64,000 nt of DNA from Bacteroidia bacterium (GTDB taxonomy: Bacteria; Bacteroidota; Bacteroidia; SpSt-205): positions 1,304,466 through 1,368,465 of the forward strand of contig BPGV01000001.1 of NCBI GenBank assembly GCA_026003215.1. The letters are read 5' to 3'. A program made the translations under genes and the position numbers. The notes beneath the pieces are model-generated. The model was not told the origin of the DNA. It did not search any database and saw only the letters and a program-made list of their open reading frames with translations. Below, in pieces: positions 50,384-58,841 of the stretch. Each line of letters begins with the position of its first letter. Position 1 is the stretch's first letter.

Positions 50384-50931
50384 TAGATACGCTGCGCGAG
50401 TGGGATACCGCTTTGCTTTTGTGGGCCAATCACCTGGGCAAGGAGCCTTGGGACACATGGGTATGGTATGCTACAAAGACATGGGTATGGATACCGCTTT
50501 TTGTGGTAGGCGCGATAGCATATCTCATTCGGTGGGGAAAGCAGGCTTGGCGGCCCGCACTGGTCACGGCGTTAGCGCCGGCGTGTGCTGACCTGCTTAC
50601 CAGCGGGGTAATCAAGCCCTTAGTGGGGCGGTTACGCCCTACGCATGATCCCGCTTTGAGTCCTCATATTCGCGTGGTGCACGGGTATCGGGGGGGTACC
50701 TATGGCTTCCCCTCAGGGCATGCAGCCAATAGTTCAGCAGCTGCTTGGGCCTTTGCCCGCTATATGAAGCATCCCCTGGCATGGAGTATAGCGCTGAGCT
50801 GGGCCCTGTTCCACAGCCTCACGCGGGTATATTTAGGGGTGCATTATCCCTCCGACCTGATAGGCGGGTGGATTATAGGATTTGGGATGGCCACTGTACT
50901 TTTACGCATCTTCGCTCCGAAAAATGCTTGA
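50380..50931 (+). CDS. PAP2-family membrane phosphatase (GTG start)
   Basis: A 183-residue type 2 phosphatidic acid phosphatase. All three motifs are seen: KPLVGRLRPTHDP, GFPSGHAANSSAAA and SLTRVYLGVHYPSD. About five membrane segments. It could hydrolyse undecaprenyl or lipid diphosphates; substrate unknown. The GTG at 50380 overlaps the previous stop (GTGA), giving M-I-D-T-L-R-E-W, a common N-terminus for the family. An upstream extension of 45 codons is rejected because it only overlaps the preceding gene. It overlaps terC-like gene by 8 bp. Confidence 0.93.
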   Translation: MIDTLREWDTALLLWANHLGKEPWDTWVWYATKTWVWIPLFVVGAIAYLIRWGKQAWRPALVTALAPACADLLTSGVIKPLVGRLRPTHDPALSPHIRVVHGYRGGTYGFPSGHAANSSAAAWAFARYMKHPLAWSIALSWALFHSLTRVYLGVHYPSDLIGGWIIGFGMATVLLRIFAPKNA

Positions 50932-51841
50932 GCATCCTGTCTTCTGGACTTTTTGCGGCGTAGTGGGCGCATACCTTCTTTTAGACTTGGGGGTGTTTCA
51001 TAAGCAAGCACATTCCCTTACTCTTCGTCAAGCCGCAGGGCAATCCCTCCTTATCGTACTTATAGCCCTGGGGTTTGGTGTGCTGGTATATACCCAAAAA
51101 GGCATCAATGCCACCTTGGAATACTACTCCGCTTATATCATGGAATACGCCCTTTCCATGGATAATATCTTCGTCATCCTCCTGATTATGCGCTACTTCT
51201 CTATAGAACCGCAATACTACCACAAAGTACTCTTTTGGGGTGTCATAGGCGCGATGGTTATGCGCGGTATTTTTATTTTTGCGGGGGTTTTATTAGTTCG
51301 TCAGTTTCATTGGGTTCTATATATTTTTGGGGGCTTCTTGGTATGGGCGGGGATACGGAATCTTTTCAAGAAAGAGGAAGGTCCCCCTGACCTTTCTAAA
51401 AACCCGATTTTGCGCCTGCTCACGCGCTATTTACGGATTACTACGGCACCGCACCAAGGCCGATTTGTTATCCGGCGAGGAGACAAGCGTTTTTTCACGC
51501 TCTTAGCCCTGGCTCTACTTATGGTGGAACTCACCGATTTGGTCTTTGCGGTAGACTCTATCCCCGCGGCTTTTGCTATCACCCAAGACGACGAGGTACT
51601 ATTTAGCTCCAACATTTTGGCGGTAATGGGCCTGCGCTCTATGTTCTTTCTATTGGCTGCGGTGATTCAACGCTTCTGGGCCTTGGAATATGGGATCTCG
51701 CTCGTACTAATAGGTATAGGGCTGAAAATGTTTCAAGACTTGGTCGGCCTGCATATAGGCCCAGAAGTATCCTTGATATTCATCTTGAGCACCCTTAGCT
51801 TCAGCGTACTACTTTCACTAATCATTCGTAGGGAACGATGA
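50924..51841 (+). CDS. TerC-family integral membrane protein
   Basis: A 305-residue TerC/Alx-like protein with about seven to nine membrane segments. Signature stretches: YSAYIMEYALSMDNIFVILLIMRYF (acidic membrane motif), TLLALALLMVELTDLVFAVDSIPAAFAI and SSNILAVMGLRSMFFLLAAV. The family is linked to Mn(II) export and metal loading of secreted proteins in other bacteria. Start ATG 50924 overlaps the PAP2 stop by 8 bp. It overlaps the alpha/beta hydrolase by four bases (ATGA). Confidence 0.94.
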   Translation: MLEHPVFWTFCGVVGAYLLLDLGVFHKQAHSLTLRQAAGQSLLIVLIALGFGVLVYTQKGINATLEYYSAYIMEYALSMDNIFVILLIMRYFSIEPQYYHKVLFWGVIGAMVMRGIFIFAGVLLVRQFHWVLYIFGGFLVWAGIRNLFKKEEGPPDLSKNPILRLLTRYLRITTAPHQGRFVIRRGDKRFFTLLALALLMVELTDLVFAVDSIPAAFAITQDDEVLFSSNILAVMGLRSMFFLLAAVIQRFWALEYGISLVLIGIGLKMFQDLVGLHIGPEVSLIFILSTLSFSVLLSLIIRRER

Positions 51842-52662
51842 GCACTTTACCCCACAAGCGTTTAGGGAGTCGGGGCCCCTGGCTGGTACTTATCCATGGG
51901 TACATGGTAGATGGCGGCATGTTTCTCCCCGTAGAAGACAGCTTGGCCCAGCACTATCGGCTGCTTATTCCCGATCTGCGCGGGTATGGAAGCGCCTGGA
52001 ACTGGCCTGGACCCTATACCTTACGCCAGCGCGCCGAAGATGTCCTTCCCCTTATCCAGCAGTACGCTTCGGAGGAGAAAGTGTGGGTGTTAGGCTATTC
52101 CATGGGGGGGGTAATAGCTCAGCTTTTAGCTACGCTCGCTCCTGGGCAGATTGAAGGGCTTATTCTGGGCTGTACATTTGCTTACAAGCCGCTAACGACG
52201 ATAGAGCAGTGGCAAGGACGCCTTTTGCCGCGTATTTTGCGCTTGCTTCCCCCCGCTTCGCTGGCAAACCTTCTTTACCCCCAAGTCTTTGGCCATGACA
52301 CCTTTCCTGCAGAGGTGATAGAATGGTACAAAAAAGTCCTCCAACGTACCCGCCTGGAGGTCTTACTGGCAGATGCCGCAGAGATTTTCAAAGTAGATAT
52401 GCGTCCTCTTCTCCCCAAGATACCCCATCCGGCCTTAGTGCTTGGCGGAGGGGCTGATTTGATTGTACCCCCGCATCACAGTCGTCTATTAGCAGAGAAA
52501 CTACCTCATAGCCAGCTCATTTTGTATCCTGGGGCAGGACATGCCCTTATATTTACGCATCGGCGGCCTTTTGTACGGGATATCCATCGGTTTATTCTGG
52601 CGGTATCTCGTACATCTGGAGTACCCAATCGGCACTCCGCCCTGTCTCAATCTCCTCAATAA
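51838..52662 (+). CDS. Alpha/beta hydrolase
   Basis: A 274-residue alpha/beta-fold hydrolase. The oxyanion region LVLIHGYMVDGG, nucleophile elbow GYSMGG, acid in GGGADLIVPP and the C-terminal histidine in GAGHAL form the catalytic set. The substrate is unknown. It is the last of a coupled run (mini-mutase, PAP2, TerC, hydrolase). Its final 71 bp overlap tail to tail with the DUF4294 gene, so its last ~24 residues, after RDIHRFILAV, may be a non-essential extension. Confidence 0.9.
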   Translation: MSTLPHKRLGSRGPWLVLIHGYMVDGGMFLPVEDSLAQHYRLLIPDLRGYGSAWNWPGPYTLRQRAEDVLPLIQQYASEEKVWVLGYSMGGVIAQLLATLAPGQIEGLILGCTFAYKPLTTIEQWQGRLLPRILRLLPPASLANLLYPQVFGHDTFPAEVIEWYKKVLQRTRLEVLLADAAEIFKVDMRPLLPKIPHPALVLGGGADLIVPPHHSRLLAEKLPHSQLILYPGAGHALIFTHRRPFVRDIHRFILAVSRTSGVPNRHSALSQSPQ

Positions 52663-53224
52663 TCGCTTCTACCAGGGGCTCGCGGGCGGGGTCATAGGTG
52701 AGTTTTAGGTCGGAGCCGTACAGTTTAGCGACGCCCTGCCAAAAGGTAGCTTGTAGCCCCCCCAGGTAATCCCGAATAAGGGCATACGCATCTACCCCTG
52801 TCTCCCGATGGATGAGCTTTATAAGGAGGATGCCTTGCGTGACAGTCATTTCCCGCACGATAGGCTCATATTTCTCAAAAAGCTCTTTTTTGAGGCGGCG
52901 GCTGTAAGCTTTATAGTCGCGGTTTTTCTTACCCAGGCGGGCGCGTTCATTATCTACTTCCCGAACGATACGGGCAGCTTCCTTAGCTAAGGGATAGACC
53001 AAATGTACATTATACCGCAGACGCTGGAAGGCGGCCCACTGCTTCCGAGTCTCAGCTATCTTTTCTGGGGAAGGTGCTTGGGCGATAATCTCTACTGGGG
53101 GTAATACATAAATGGGAATGCTATCCGGCCCTACGAGTAGCTTTCGCGGTTCCTGCGCATACAGCCAGGCCCCAAGGAGTATGAAACATTTTCCTACCTT
53201 TGTGAAAATATGGCACTCGCCCAC
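52592..53224 (-). CDS. DUF4294-family exported protein (start uncertain)
   Basis: A ~210-residue protein containing the DUF4294 domain of Bacteroidota: W-AAFQRLRYNVHLVYPLAKEAARIV, YSRRLKKELFEKYEPIVREMTVTQGILLIKLIHRETG and FWQGVAKLYGSDLKLTYDP. A hydrophobic signal segment (KCFILLGAWLYAQ) precedes it. No ATG is available nearby; the GTG at 53224 gives a plausible exported protein but overlaps the divergent miaB start by 15 bp, and no TAnnTTTG box is seen. The 3' end overlaps the hydrolase by 71 bp. Function unknown. Confidence 0.78.
   Translation of the reverse strand: MGECHIFTKVGKCFILLGAWLYAQEPRKLLVGPDSIPIYVLPPVEIIAQAPSPEKIAETRKQWAAFQRLRYNVHLVYPLAKEAARIVREVDNERARLGKKNRDYKAYSRRLKKELFEKYEPIVREMTVTQGILLIKLIHRETGVDAYALIRDYLGGLQATFWQGVAKLYGSDLKLTYDPAREPLVEAIIEEIETGRSADWVLQMYEIPPE
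53195..53202 (+). promoter_or_regulatory. -7 box TACCTTTG for miaB
   Basis: An exact consensus, seven bases before the ATG at 53210, lying inside the antisense 5' coding region of the DUF4294 gene. Confidence 0.6.
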
Positions 53225-54607
53225 TCGCGCGTATTTGGTAAAACCGTAGAGGCCCCTCTGCTTCCTTCTCCGACCTATAAGGCGTATATAGAGACCTATG
53301 GCTGCCAGATGAACTTTGCCGACAGCGAACTGGTGGCGGGCATCCTCCATAGTGAAGGCTATGGTTTTACCAGCGAGCCAGAAGAGGCAGACCTGGTATT
53401 TATCAATACGTGTGCCATTCGGGAGCACGCAGAGGAAAAAATATGGCAGCGGCTAAAATACTTCCAATCGCTCAAACGTCGGCGACCCCACCTGATTATA
53501 GGGGTGCTCGGCTGCATGGCCGAACGCCTCCGTAAAAAACTCATAGAAGAGGCCCCCGTCGTAGATATGGTCGTAGGACCTGACTCCTATCGCCACCTTC
53601 CCCAGCTCATTCGCCAGGTGGAGGGCGGCACTAAAGCTATTCATACCCTGCTCTCTCGTGAAGAAACCTACGCCGACATCGCGCCCCTGCGCCTCTCTCC
53701 GCATCGCGTCAGCGCTTATATCTCCATTATGCGCGGCTGTAATAACATGTGTTCTTTTTGCATCGTGCCTTTTACCCGTGGACGAGAACGCAGCCGCAGC
53801 TGGCAAACCATTGTAGAAGAAGCCCGACACCTGGCCGACGCCGGCTACAAAGAAATCACCCTCTTAGGCCAAAACGTAGACTCCTATAACGACAACGGGG
53901 TACGCTTTGCCCAGCTCTTAGCCACCGTAGCCGAAGCCGTTCCCGAAGCCTGGATTCGGTTTGCCACTTCGCATCCCAAAGACATGCTGGACGAGGTACT
54001 GGAAGTAATGGCTTCTTATCCCAATCTCACGCCCTACATCCACCTGCCGGTTCAATCAGGAAGCAATACGGTCCTCCAGCGCATGAACCGCGGCTACACC
54101 GCAGAATGGTACCTCCAACGCATAGAAACTATCCGCAGATACCTTCCTGAAGCCGTAATCTCTACCGATATCATCGTCGGTTTTTGCGGCGAGACCGAGG
54201 CAGAGTTTCAAGACACTTTGGCGCTTATGCGAGCGGCTCGGTTTGACTCCGTGTATCAGTTTATGTACTCGGAGCGGCCGGGCACCTTAGCGGCCCGACG
54301 GTATGCAGACGATATCCCTCCCACTGTCAAACAAGCTCGTTTAGAGGCGGTAATCGCGCTGGCGCAAACGCTGGCGCTGGAAAGTAACACTCGGCAGGTA
54401 GGTACTATGCAAACCGTGCTCTTAGAGAAGCCCGCTCGGCGTAATCCCCAAGATATGGCCGGTCGTACCTTTTCTGGCCGAGCCGTGATTGTACGAGAAG
54501 CCGCCAGCCAATACGCCCCCGGCGATAAAATCCCTGTAAAAATCACCGAAGCCACCTCAGCTACCCTTATCGGCTATGCTGCGCACGAGCACCCCCTCTG
54601 CGCGTGA
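53210..54607 (+). CDS. miaB: tRNA-2-methylthio-N6-dimethylallyladenosine synthase
   Basis: Radical-SAM methylthiotransferase that adds the 2-methylthio group to i6A37 of tRNA. The 465-residue protein has the N-terminal cluster domain (YGCQMNFADSEL, INTCAIREHAE, LGCMAER), the radical-SAM motif GCNNMCSFCIVPFTRGRE, ITLLGQNVDSY and a C-terminal TRAM domain (TFSGRAVIV...YAPGDKIPVKIT). It leads the miaB / sigma54 activator / lptE unit known from other Bacteroidota. The next gene overlaps its end by 32 bp. Confidence 0.97.
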   Translation: MALAHSRVFGKTVEAPLLPSPTYKAYIETYGCQMNFADSELVAGILHSEGYGFTSEPEEADLVFINTCAIREHAEEKIWQRLKYFQSLKRRRPHLIIGVLGCMAERLRKKLIEEAPVVDMVVGPDSYRHLPQLIRQVEGGTKAIHTLLSREETYADIAPLRLSPHRVSAYISIMRGCNNMCSFCIVPFTRGRERSRSWQTIVEEARHLADAGYKEITLLGQNVDSYNDNGVRFAQLLATVAEAVPEAWIRFATSHPKDMLDEVLEVMASYPNLTPYIHLPVQSGSNTVLQRMNRGYTAEWYLQRIETIRRYLPEAVISTDIIVGFCGETEAEFQDTLALMRAARFDSVYQFMYSERPGTLAARRYADDIPPTVKQARLEAVIALAQTLALESNTRQVGTMQTVLLEKPARRNPQDMAGRTFSGRAVIVREAASQYAPGDKIPVKITEATSATLIGYAAHEHPLCA

Positions 54608-55760
54608 GGTCGCCCGCCGCTTCCGCCTGATTGGCGAGGACCCTCACCTCTTAGCGGCCGTGGAACTCGCTATACGCGTGGCCCCCACCGATGTGCCTGT
54701 CCTCATCTTAGGCGAAAACGGCACCGGCAAAGAAGCCTTCGCCCATATCCTCCATAACCTTAGCCGTCGCAAAGACAAACCTTTCTTGGCCATAAACTGC
54801 GGCGCTATCCCCGAGGGGACGATGGACTCGGAGCTCTTCGGCCACGAGAAGGGCGCCTTTACCTCCGCTTACGAAAGCCGCAAAGGGTACTTTGAAGTGG
54901 CTAATGGCGGCACGCTTTTCTTAGATGAGATTGGCGAAATGCCGCTCGGCACCCAAGCCCGCCTACTGCGCGTGCTGGAGACAGGGGAGTTTCTCCGGGT
55001 AGGAAGCAGCAAAGTACAACACACCGACGTCCGGCTGGTCGCCGCCACAAATCGTGACCTTATCCAACTCATCCAACAAGGAAAGTTTCGCGAAGACCTA
55101 TACCATCGCCTAAATGCTATTACTATTCATGTGCCCCCTTTGCGTGAGCGGGGAAGGGATATAGAGCTACTCTTTGATTTTTTTGCCGATGAGTTTGCCC
55201 ATACTTATGGAGTGCCGCCTGTGCAGCTTACGCCTGCCGGCGCAGAGGCCTTGCTGGAATATCCCTGGCCAGGGAACGTACGCGAACTGAAGCACTTTGT
55301 GGAAAAGCTTACCATTCTCCATGCAGGCGAAGAGATAGACGACCTCTTGGTGCAACGCTATCTCCCCCCCCGTGAAACCCGACTGCCCGTACCTTACCTC
55401 CCTACGGCTACCCATACTCCCCCTCCGCCCCCTTCAACTAACGGAGAAGGCTGGACCTATCCCCAACTCCTACAAGCACTACAGCAGCTTCAGGCAGGGC
55501 AACAAGCCCTCCAAGAGATGCTTCGTCAAATATGGAACCACCTCGCCCAACAAGATAAACCGCGCCTACCCGCTTCTACCCTATCTACGCCTACTTCCCC
55601 CGAGGAAGAGGATTTTTCATTGGAAAACCAAGAACGCCGCCTCATAGAAAAGGCCCTCCGCCACTTTGCTGGCAACCGGAAAAAAGCCGCCCAAGCCCTC
55701 GGCATCTCCGAAAGAACCCTCTACCGCAAAATAGAAGAATATGGCCTCCATCACCTCTAA
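54576..55760 (+). CDS. Sigma54-dependent activator without receiver domain
   Basis: A 394-residue AAA+ transcriptional activator. Walker A is GENGTGKE, the sigma54 loop HEKGAFTSA, Walker B GGTLFLDEIGEM, the arginine finger segment FREDLYHRLN and sensor WPGNVRELKHF. A Pro/Gln-rich linker (~270-330) leads to a Fis-type helix-turn-helix (NRKKAAQALGISERTLYRKIEEYGL). It lacks a receiver domain, so regulation must come through its short N-terminus or expression level. The loop differs from the common GAFTGA in the last residues. It overlaps miaB by 32 bp. Confidence 0.94.
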   Translation: MLRTSTPSAREVARRFRLIGEDPHLLAAVELAIRVAPTDVPVLILGENGTGKEAFAHILHNLSRRKDKPFLAINCGAIPEGTMDSELFGHEKGAFTSAYESRKGYFEVANGGTLFLDEIGEMPLGTQARLLRVLETGEFLRVGSSKVQHTDVRLVAATNRDLIQLIQQGKFREDLYHRLNAITIHVPPLRERGRDIELLFDFFADEFAHTYGVPPVQLTPAGAEALLEYPWPGNVRELKHFVEKLTILHAGEEIDDLLVQRYLPPRETRLPVPYLPTATHTPPPPPSTNGEGWTYPQLLQALQQLQAGQQALQEMLRQIWNHLAQQDKPRLPASTLSTPTSPEEEDFSLENQERRLIEKALRHFAGNRKKAAQALGISERTLYRKIEEYGLHHL

Positions 55761-55779
55761 ATCACCTTATCCCCAGTCT

Positions 55780-56268
55780 ATGCGGCTTTTAGGAGGGGGC
55801 TTACTGCTACTCCTGCATGCCTGCGCCTACTCTTTCCGAAGCGGGGCTTTGCCCACAGATGTACAAACCCTCACCGTGGCCCCCTTGACAAACGAAGCGC
55901 CCCTTATCATCCCCACCCTTACCCAGACCATGGCTGAAGCCCTCCGCCAAAAGTTTATCGCTCAATCCTCGCTCTCGCTGGTCACAGAAAAAGGCGACTT
56001 GGTTTTATATGGGCGTATTACGGACTTTAAGCTGGCCCCAGTGGCTATCCAAGGTTCTCAACAAGCAGCTCAAAATCGCCTAAGCATTACCCTAGTGGTA
56101 AAATGCACCAGCCCCAAGCACCCCGAGCTCAACTGGGAACAAAGCTTTATGAACTTTGCCGACTTTCCCGCCAGCCAACCCCTTTCCGCCATCCAAGAAA
56201 CCTTGATTGCAGATATTTGTGACCGGATAGCCCAAGACGTCGTGAATAAAACTTTATCCACTTGGTAA
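55780..56268 (+). CDS. lptE: LPS-assembly lipoprotein LptE
   Basis: A 162-residue outer-membrane lipoprotein that plugs the LptD barrel in LPS export. The signal MRLLGGGLLLLLHAC ends in lipobox L-H-A-C. The mature part shows the LptE pattern AYSFRSGALPTDVQTLTVAPLTNEAPLIIPTLTQTMAEALRQKF and GDLVLYGRITDF. I start at the ATG at 55780, 19 bp after the activator stop, since the upstream ATG at 55741 would add 13 residues that overlap that gene and weaken the lipoprotein signal. Cluster position matches other Bacteroidota. Confidence 0.88.
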   Translation: MRLLGGGLLLLLHACAYSFRSGALPTDVQTLTVAPLTNEAPLIIPTLTQTMAEALRQKFIAQSSLSLVTEKGDLVLYGRITDFKLAPVAIQGSQQAAQNRLSITLVVKCTSPKHPELNWEQSFMNFADFPASQPLSAIQETLIADICDRIAQDVVNKTLSTW

Positions 56269-56269
56269 T

Positions 56270-58156
56270 ATGAACTGGCCTGAGGTATTCCTGCACATGA
56301 AAGCGGGCACAGCGCTGGACGAAGCGCACCGCCAACAAGTAGAAGCCGCCCTACACAAGTATCCCTTCTTTGCATTGGGACGAATGATGGCAGCTAAGTT
56401 AGCCACGAAGTTAGGGGACCCCCGGGCACCTCAACTCCGATTTCTGGCCTCTCTGTATGCCCCCGCGCGGCAACACTACGCTTTCTTTTTAGAGGAACGG
56501 TTGCGACCTCGTGTGCCGCCACCTCCTCGCATAGGTCAAGCCTCTGGGCGAGAGGGCACTACCCCTCCCACTTCCTCCAGTAAGCCCCAAGAAGAGAGCG
56601 CCTCCAATGACGACTCTGGCCCGGAACCCATGCCTATATCTAATGCTTTTTGGCCTCCCCTCCACGGGTGGATAGCTGCACGCATAGCCCTATACCACAA
56701 GCTCTCTACACGTCTGTGGCACCAGTTATGCCTCCCCCCCTTAGAGGTCTCTACTTCTCTAAGTCAAGCTGAGGTAGGAGACCTGTCCCCACACGCCGAA
56801 GAAAAAGCTTCTGCCTCCCCTGAACCTATCCCTATTTCTGAACCCCATCCCGCAGAAGCCCCCCCTCTTACCCCTTCCGCCCAGCTTCCACAGGAAGCGC
56901 ACCTCACGCCTGAAAACAACCCTACATCTATCTCTGCGCCACAAAGCCCTCTCCCCGAGCTTACCCTTCCTTCGTCTTTCTCATTCTCTACTACGGGGGA
57001 TTTTCAAGAAGAGCTCATCGCTACCTTAGAAAAATCTCATACTACACAAGGCAATACAGGCGTTCTCCCTTCTCTACCGCTATCTTCTTCTTTGTTCATA
57101 CAATTTGAGCTTTCTTCAGCCCTACCTCAAAAAACTCCTTCAAGCTCAGCAGAGGAAGGTGCGAAAGAAAAAGAGTTACCCCTCTCCTCAGTCCTCGGAG
57201 AAAAGGCGCGCGCTCCTCGGGAGGAAGCGCCAGCCCAGCCGGAAGCGCCTTCTGCCGAGGCTCTTGGGGAAGCTGACCAGATCGGCTTTTCTCACCTACA
57301 TCGCCCTTTTATCCCGCTGGAAGGAGAAGGAAAACCCATCCACTTACCCTCCGAAAGCGAAGCCCCTCTCCCTCCGGATGAGCCTTCCTCTGCCAGTCCG
57401 CTATCTCTTGCAGAGGGTATGTCTCATTTTCATCGGCCATTTATCCCGTTAGAAGAAACCGAAAGTTCCATACACCTATCTGCGGAAGCTCCATCCCTCA
57501 CCGCCCCCCCTCCTCAGACAGGCCCTAAGGTGCTCAGTGACTCACCCTTACGCCCCTTTGTGCCCTTAGAGATTGATATAGCCGCTTCTATTCATTTACC
57601 TGTGCCAGAGCCCGAGGAAGAACCCGCTCACATATCCCCTCCTCCCCTACTTCCTTCTGCCGGCGAGTCTGTCTCTGAAGTTCCCCCAGAAGGCCCCCCT
57701 TCTCCTTCGCTTTTATCTTCGCCCACGTGGCAGTCTTTTCTGAAGGAATTGGAGGGGCAAACGCTTACACCGCTCACCTCCGGTGCTTCTCCTGTCCATG
57801 AGCTGGAGCAGCTGCGAAAAGAGTTTATTCGGCGGCTACTGGCCCAGCGTCCCCAAGCAGCCCTCACCCCGGATAAACCCACCCAGCCCAATGTGATAGA
57901 CTTATTGATAGAGAAGCTCCATTCTTTCCCCAAAGCCTCGGCCGAAAGCGGTCCCCCGGAGCTAAGTGCGCCTGTGTGGGAGCCTCCGCCAACACAGCCA
58001 CTTATTTACACCGAAACGATGGCCCGGGTATATTGGCGCCAAGGCGATATAGCTCGGGCTATCCAAGTATATGAAGCCCTGTGTAGCAAACACCCCGAAA
58101 AAGCCGCCTATTACCAAGAGCAGATAGCCCGTATCCGCGCTGGCGAAGCCCCCTGA
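56270..58156 (+). CDS. Pro/Glu/Ser-rich repeat protein with C-terminal TPR
   Basis: A 628-residue protein. The N-terminal ~80 residues (VEAALHKYPFFALGRMMAAKLATKLGDP, LASLYAPARQHYAFFLEERL) and the C-terminal TPR (TETMARVYWRQGDIARAIQVYEALCSKHPEKAAYY) match a Bacteroidota family found beside lptE. The ~370-residue middle is low complexity and contains three diverged copies of a ~20-residue unit: HRPFIPLEGEGKPIHLP, HRPFIPLEETESSIHLS and RPFVPLEIDIAASIHLP. There is no signal peptide, so it is probably cytoplasmic. The function is unknown. It starts 1 bp after lptE and ends 1 bp before the comF-like gene. Confidence 0.82.
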   Translation: MNWPEVFLHMKAGTALDEAHRQQVEAALHKYPFFALGRMMAAKLATKLGDPRAPQLRFLASLYAPARQHYAFFLEERLRPRVPPPPRIGQASGREGTTPPTSSSKPQEESASNDDSGPEPMPISNAFWPPLHGWIAARIALYHKLSTRLWHQLCLPPLEVSTSLSQAEVGDLSPHAEEKASASPEPIPISEPHPAEAPPLTPSAQLPQEAHLTPENNPTSISAPQSPLPELTLPSSFSFSTTGDFQEELIATLEKSHTTQGNTGVLPSLPLSSSLFIQFELSSALPQKTPSSSAEEGAKEKELPLSSVLGEKARAPREEAPAQPEAPSAEALGEADQIGFSHLHRPFIPLEGEGKPIHLPSESEAPLPPDEPSSASPLSLAEGMSHFHRPFIPLEETESSIHLSAEAPSLTAPPPQTGPKVLSDSPLRPFVPLEIDIAASIHLPVPEPEEEPAHISPPPLLPSAGESVSEVPPEGPPSPSLLSSPTWQSFLKELEGQTLTPLTSGASPVHELEQLRKEFIRRLLAQRPQAALTPDKPTQPNVIDLLIEKLHSFPKASAESGPPELSAPVWEPPPTQPLIYTETMARVYWRQGDIARAIQVYEALCSKHPEKAAYYQEQIARIRAGEAP

Positions 58157-58157
58157 C

Positions 58158-58832
58158 ATGTGGGATTGGGTTTTCCCGCCCCTATGTGCCTCTTGCGCAG
58201 CACCGCTTCTCCCTGAAGAAAAAGAAGTATGCTTACGGTGCCTCCTGCGCCTACCGCAAACCCTCTTTTGGCGTAACCCCACCCACAATGAAGCTTACTA
58301 TCGCTTAGCGCCGCATGCCCCTACCCTGCATGGGGCCATAAGCGGATTTTGGTATGTAGAGGGAAGTCCGCTAAGACGATGGGTTCAACTGGCTAAATAC
58401 CACAACCAACCCGAAGCCTTGTATGGAGCAGCTTATTTTTTAGGGAGTCTCCTTCGGCAGGAAGGGATTGTTCCATTTCCCTCGTGGAAGGCGCTACTGG
58501 CTGTGCCGATTTCGGAAGCGCGGTTACGACGGCGGGGGTACAATCAAGCGGAATGGGCGGCCCGAGGCTTAGCCCAAGCGCTGGAAGTGCCCCTCCTTAC
58601 AGGCCGGTGGCGTCGCCAGCATGCTACCACTTCTCAGGTAGCCAAAGGGCGGATCCAACGCTGGACCTCTATGGAAGGGGAGTTTATATGCGTAGGGCCT
58701 ATTCCTTCTCCGGTAGCGGTGGTAGATGATGTCCTTACCACGGGCGCCACGCTCTCCGCCGCCCTACAAAGCTTACCCCCTGAAACCCACGTATGGGTAG
58801 TGACGGTAGGGATTACTCAGCGTCGCCGCTAA
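58158..58832 (+). CDS. ComF-like phosphoribosyltransferase family protein
   Basis: A 224-residue protein of the ComF/GntX type. An N-terminal CxxC zinc site (PPLCASCAAPLL, VCLRC) is followed by YHNQPEALYGAAYFLGSLL, VPISEARLRRRGYNQAEWAARGLA and the PRPP loop VAVVDDVLTTGATLSAALQSL. The family is linked to DNA uptake in competent bacteria, though many members have no proven role. It is the last gene of the miaB-lptE unit. Its stop codon TAA begins the promoter box of the following gene. Confidence 0.93.
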   Translation: MWDWVFPPLCASCAAPLLPEEKEVCLRCLLRLPQTLFWRNPTHNEAYYRLAPHAPTLHGAISGFWYVEGSPLRRWVQLAKYHNQPEALYGAAYFLGSLLRQEGIVPFPSWKALLAVPISEARLRRRGYNQAEWAARGLAQALEVPLLTGRWRRQHATTSQVAKGRIQRWTSMEGEFICVGPIPSPVAVVDDVLTTGATLSAALQSLPPETHVWVVTVGITQRRR

Positions 58833-58837
58833 CTTTG
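58830..58837 (+). promoter_or_regulatory. -7 box TAACTTTG for pdhB, overlapping the comF-like stop
   Basis: An exact consensus whose TAA is the upstream stop codon. CCCC and the ATG at 58842 follow. Confidence 0.65.
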
Positions 58838-58841
58838 CCCC

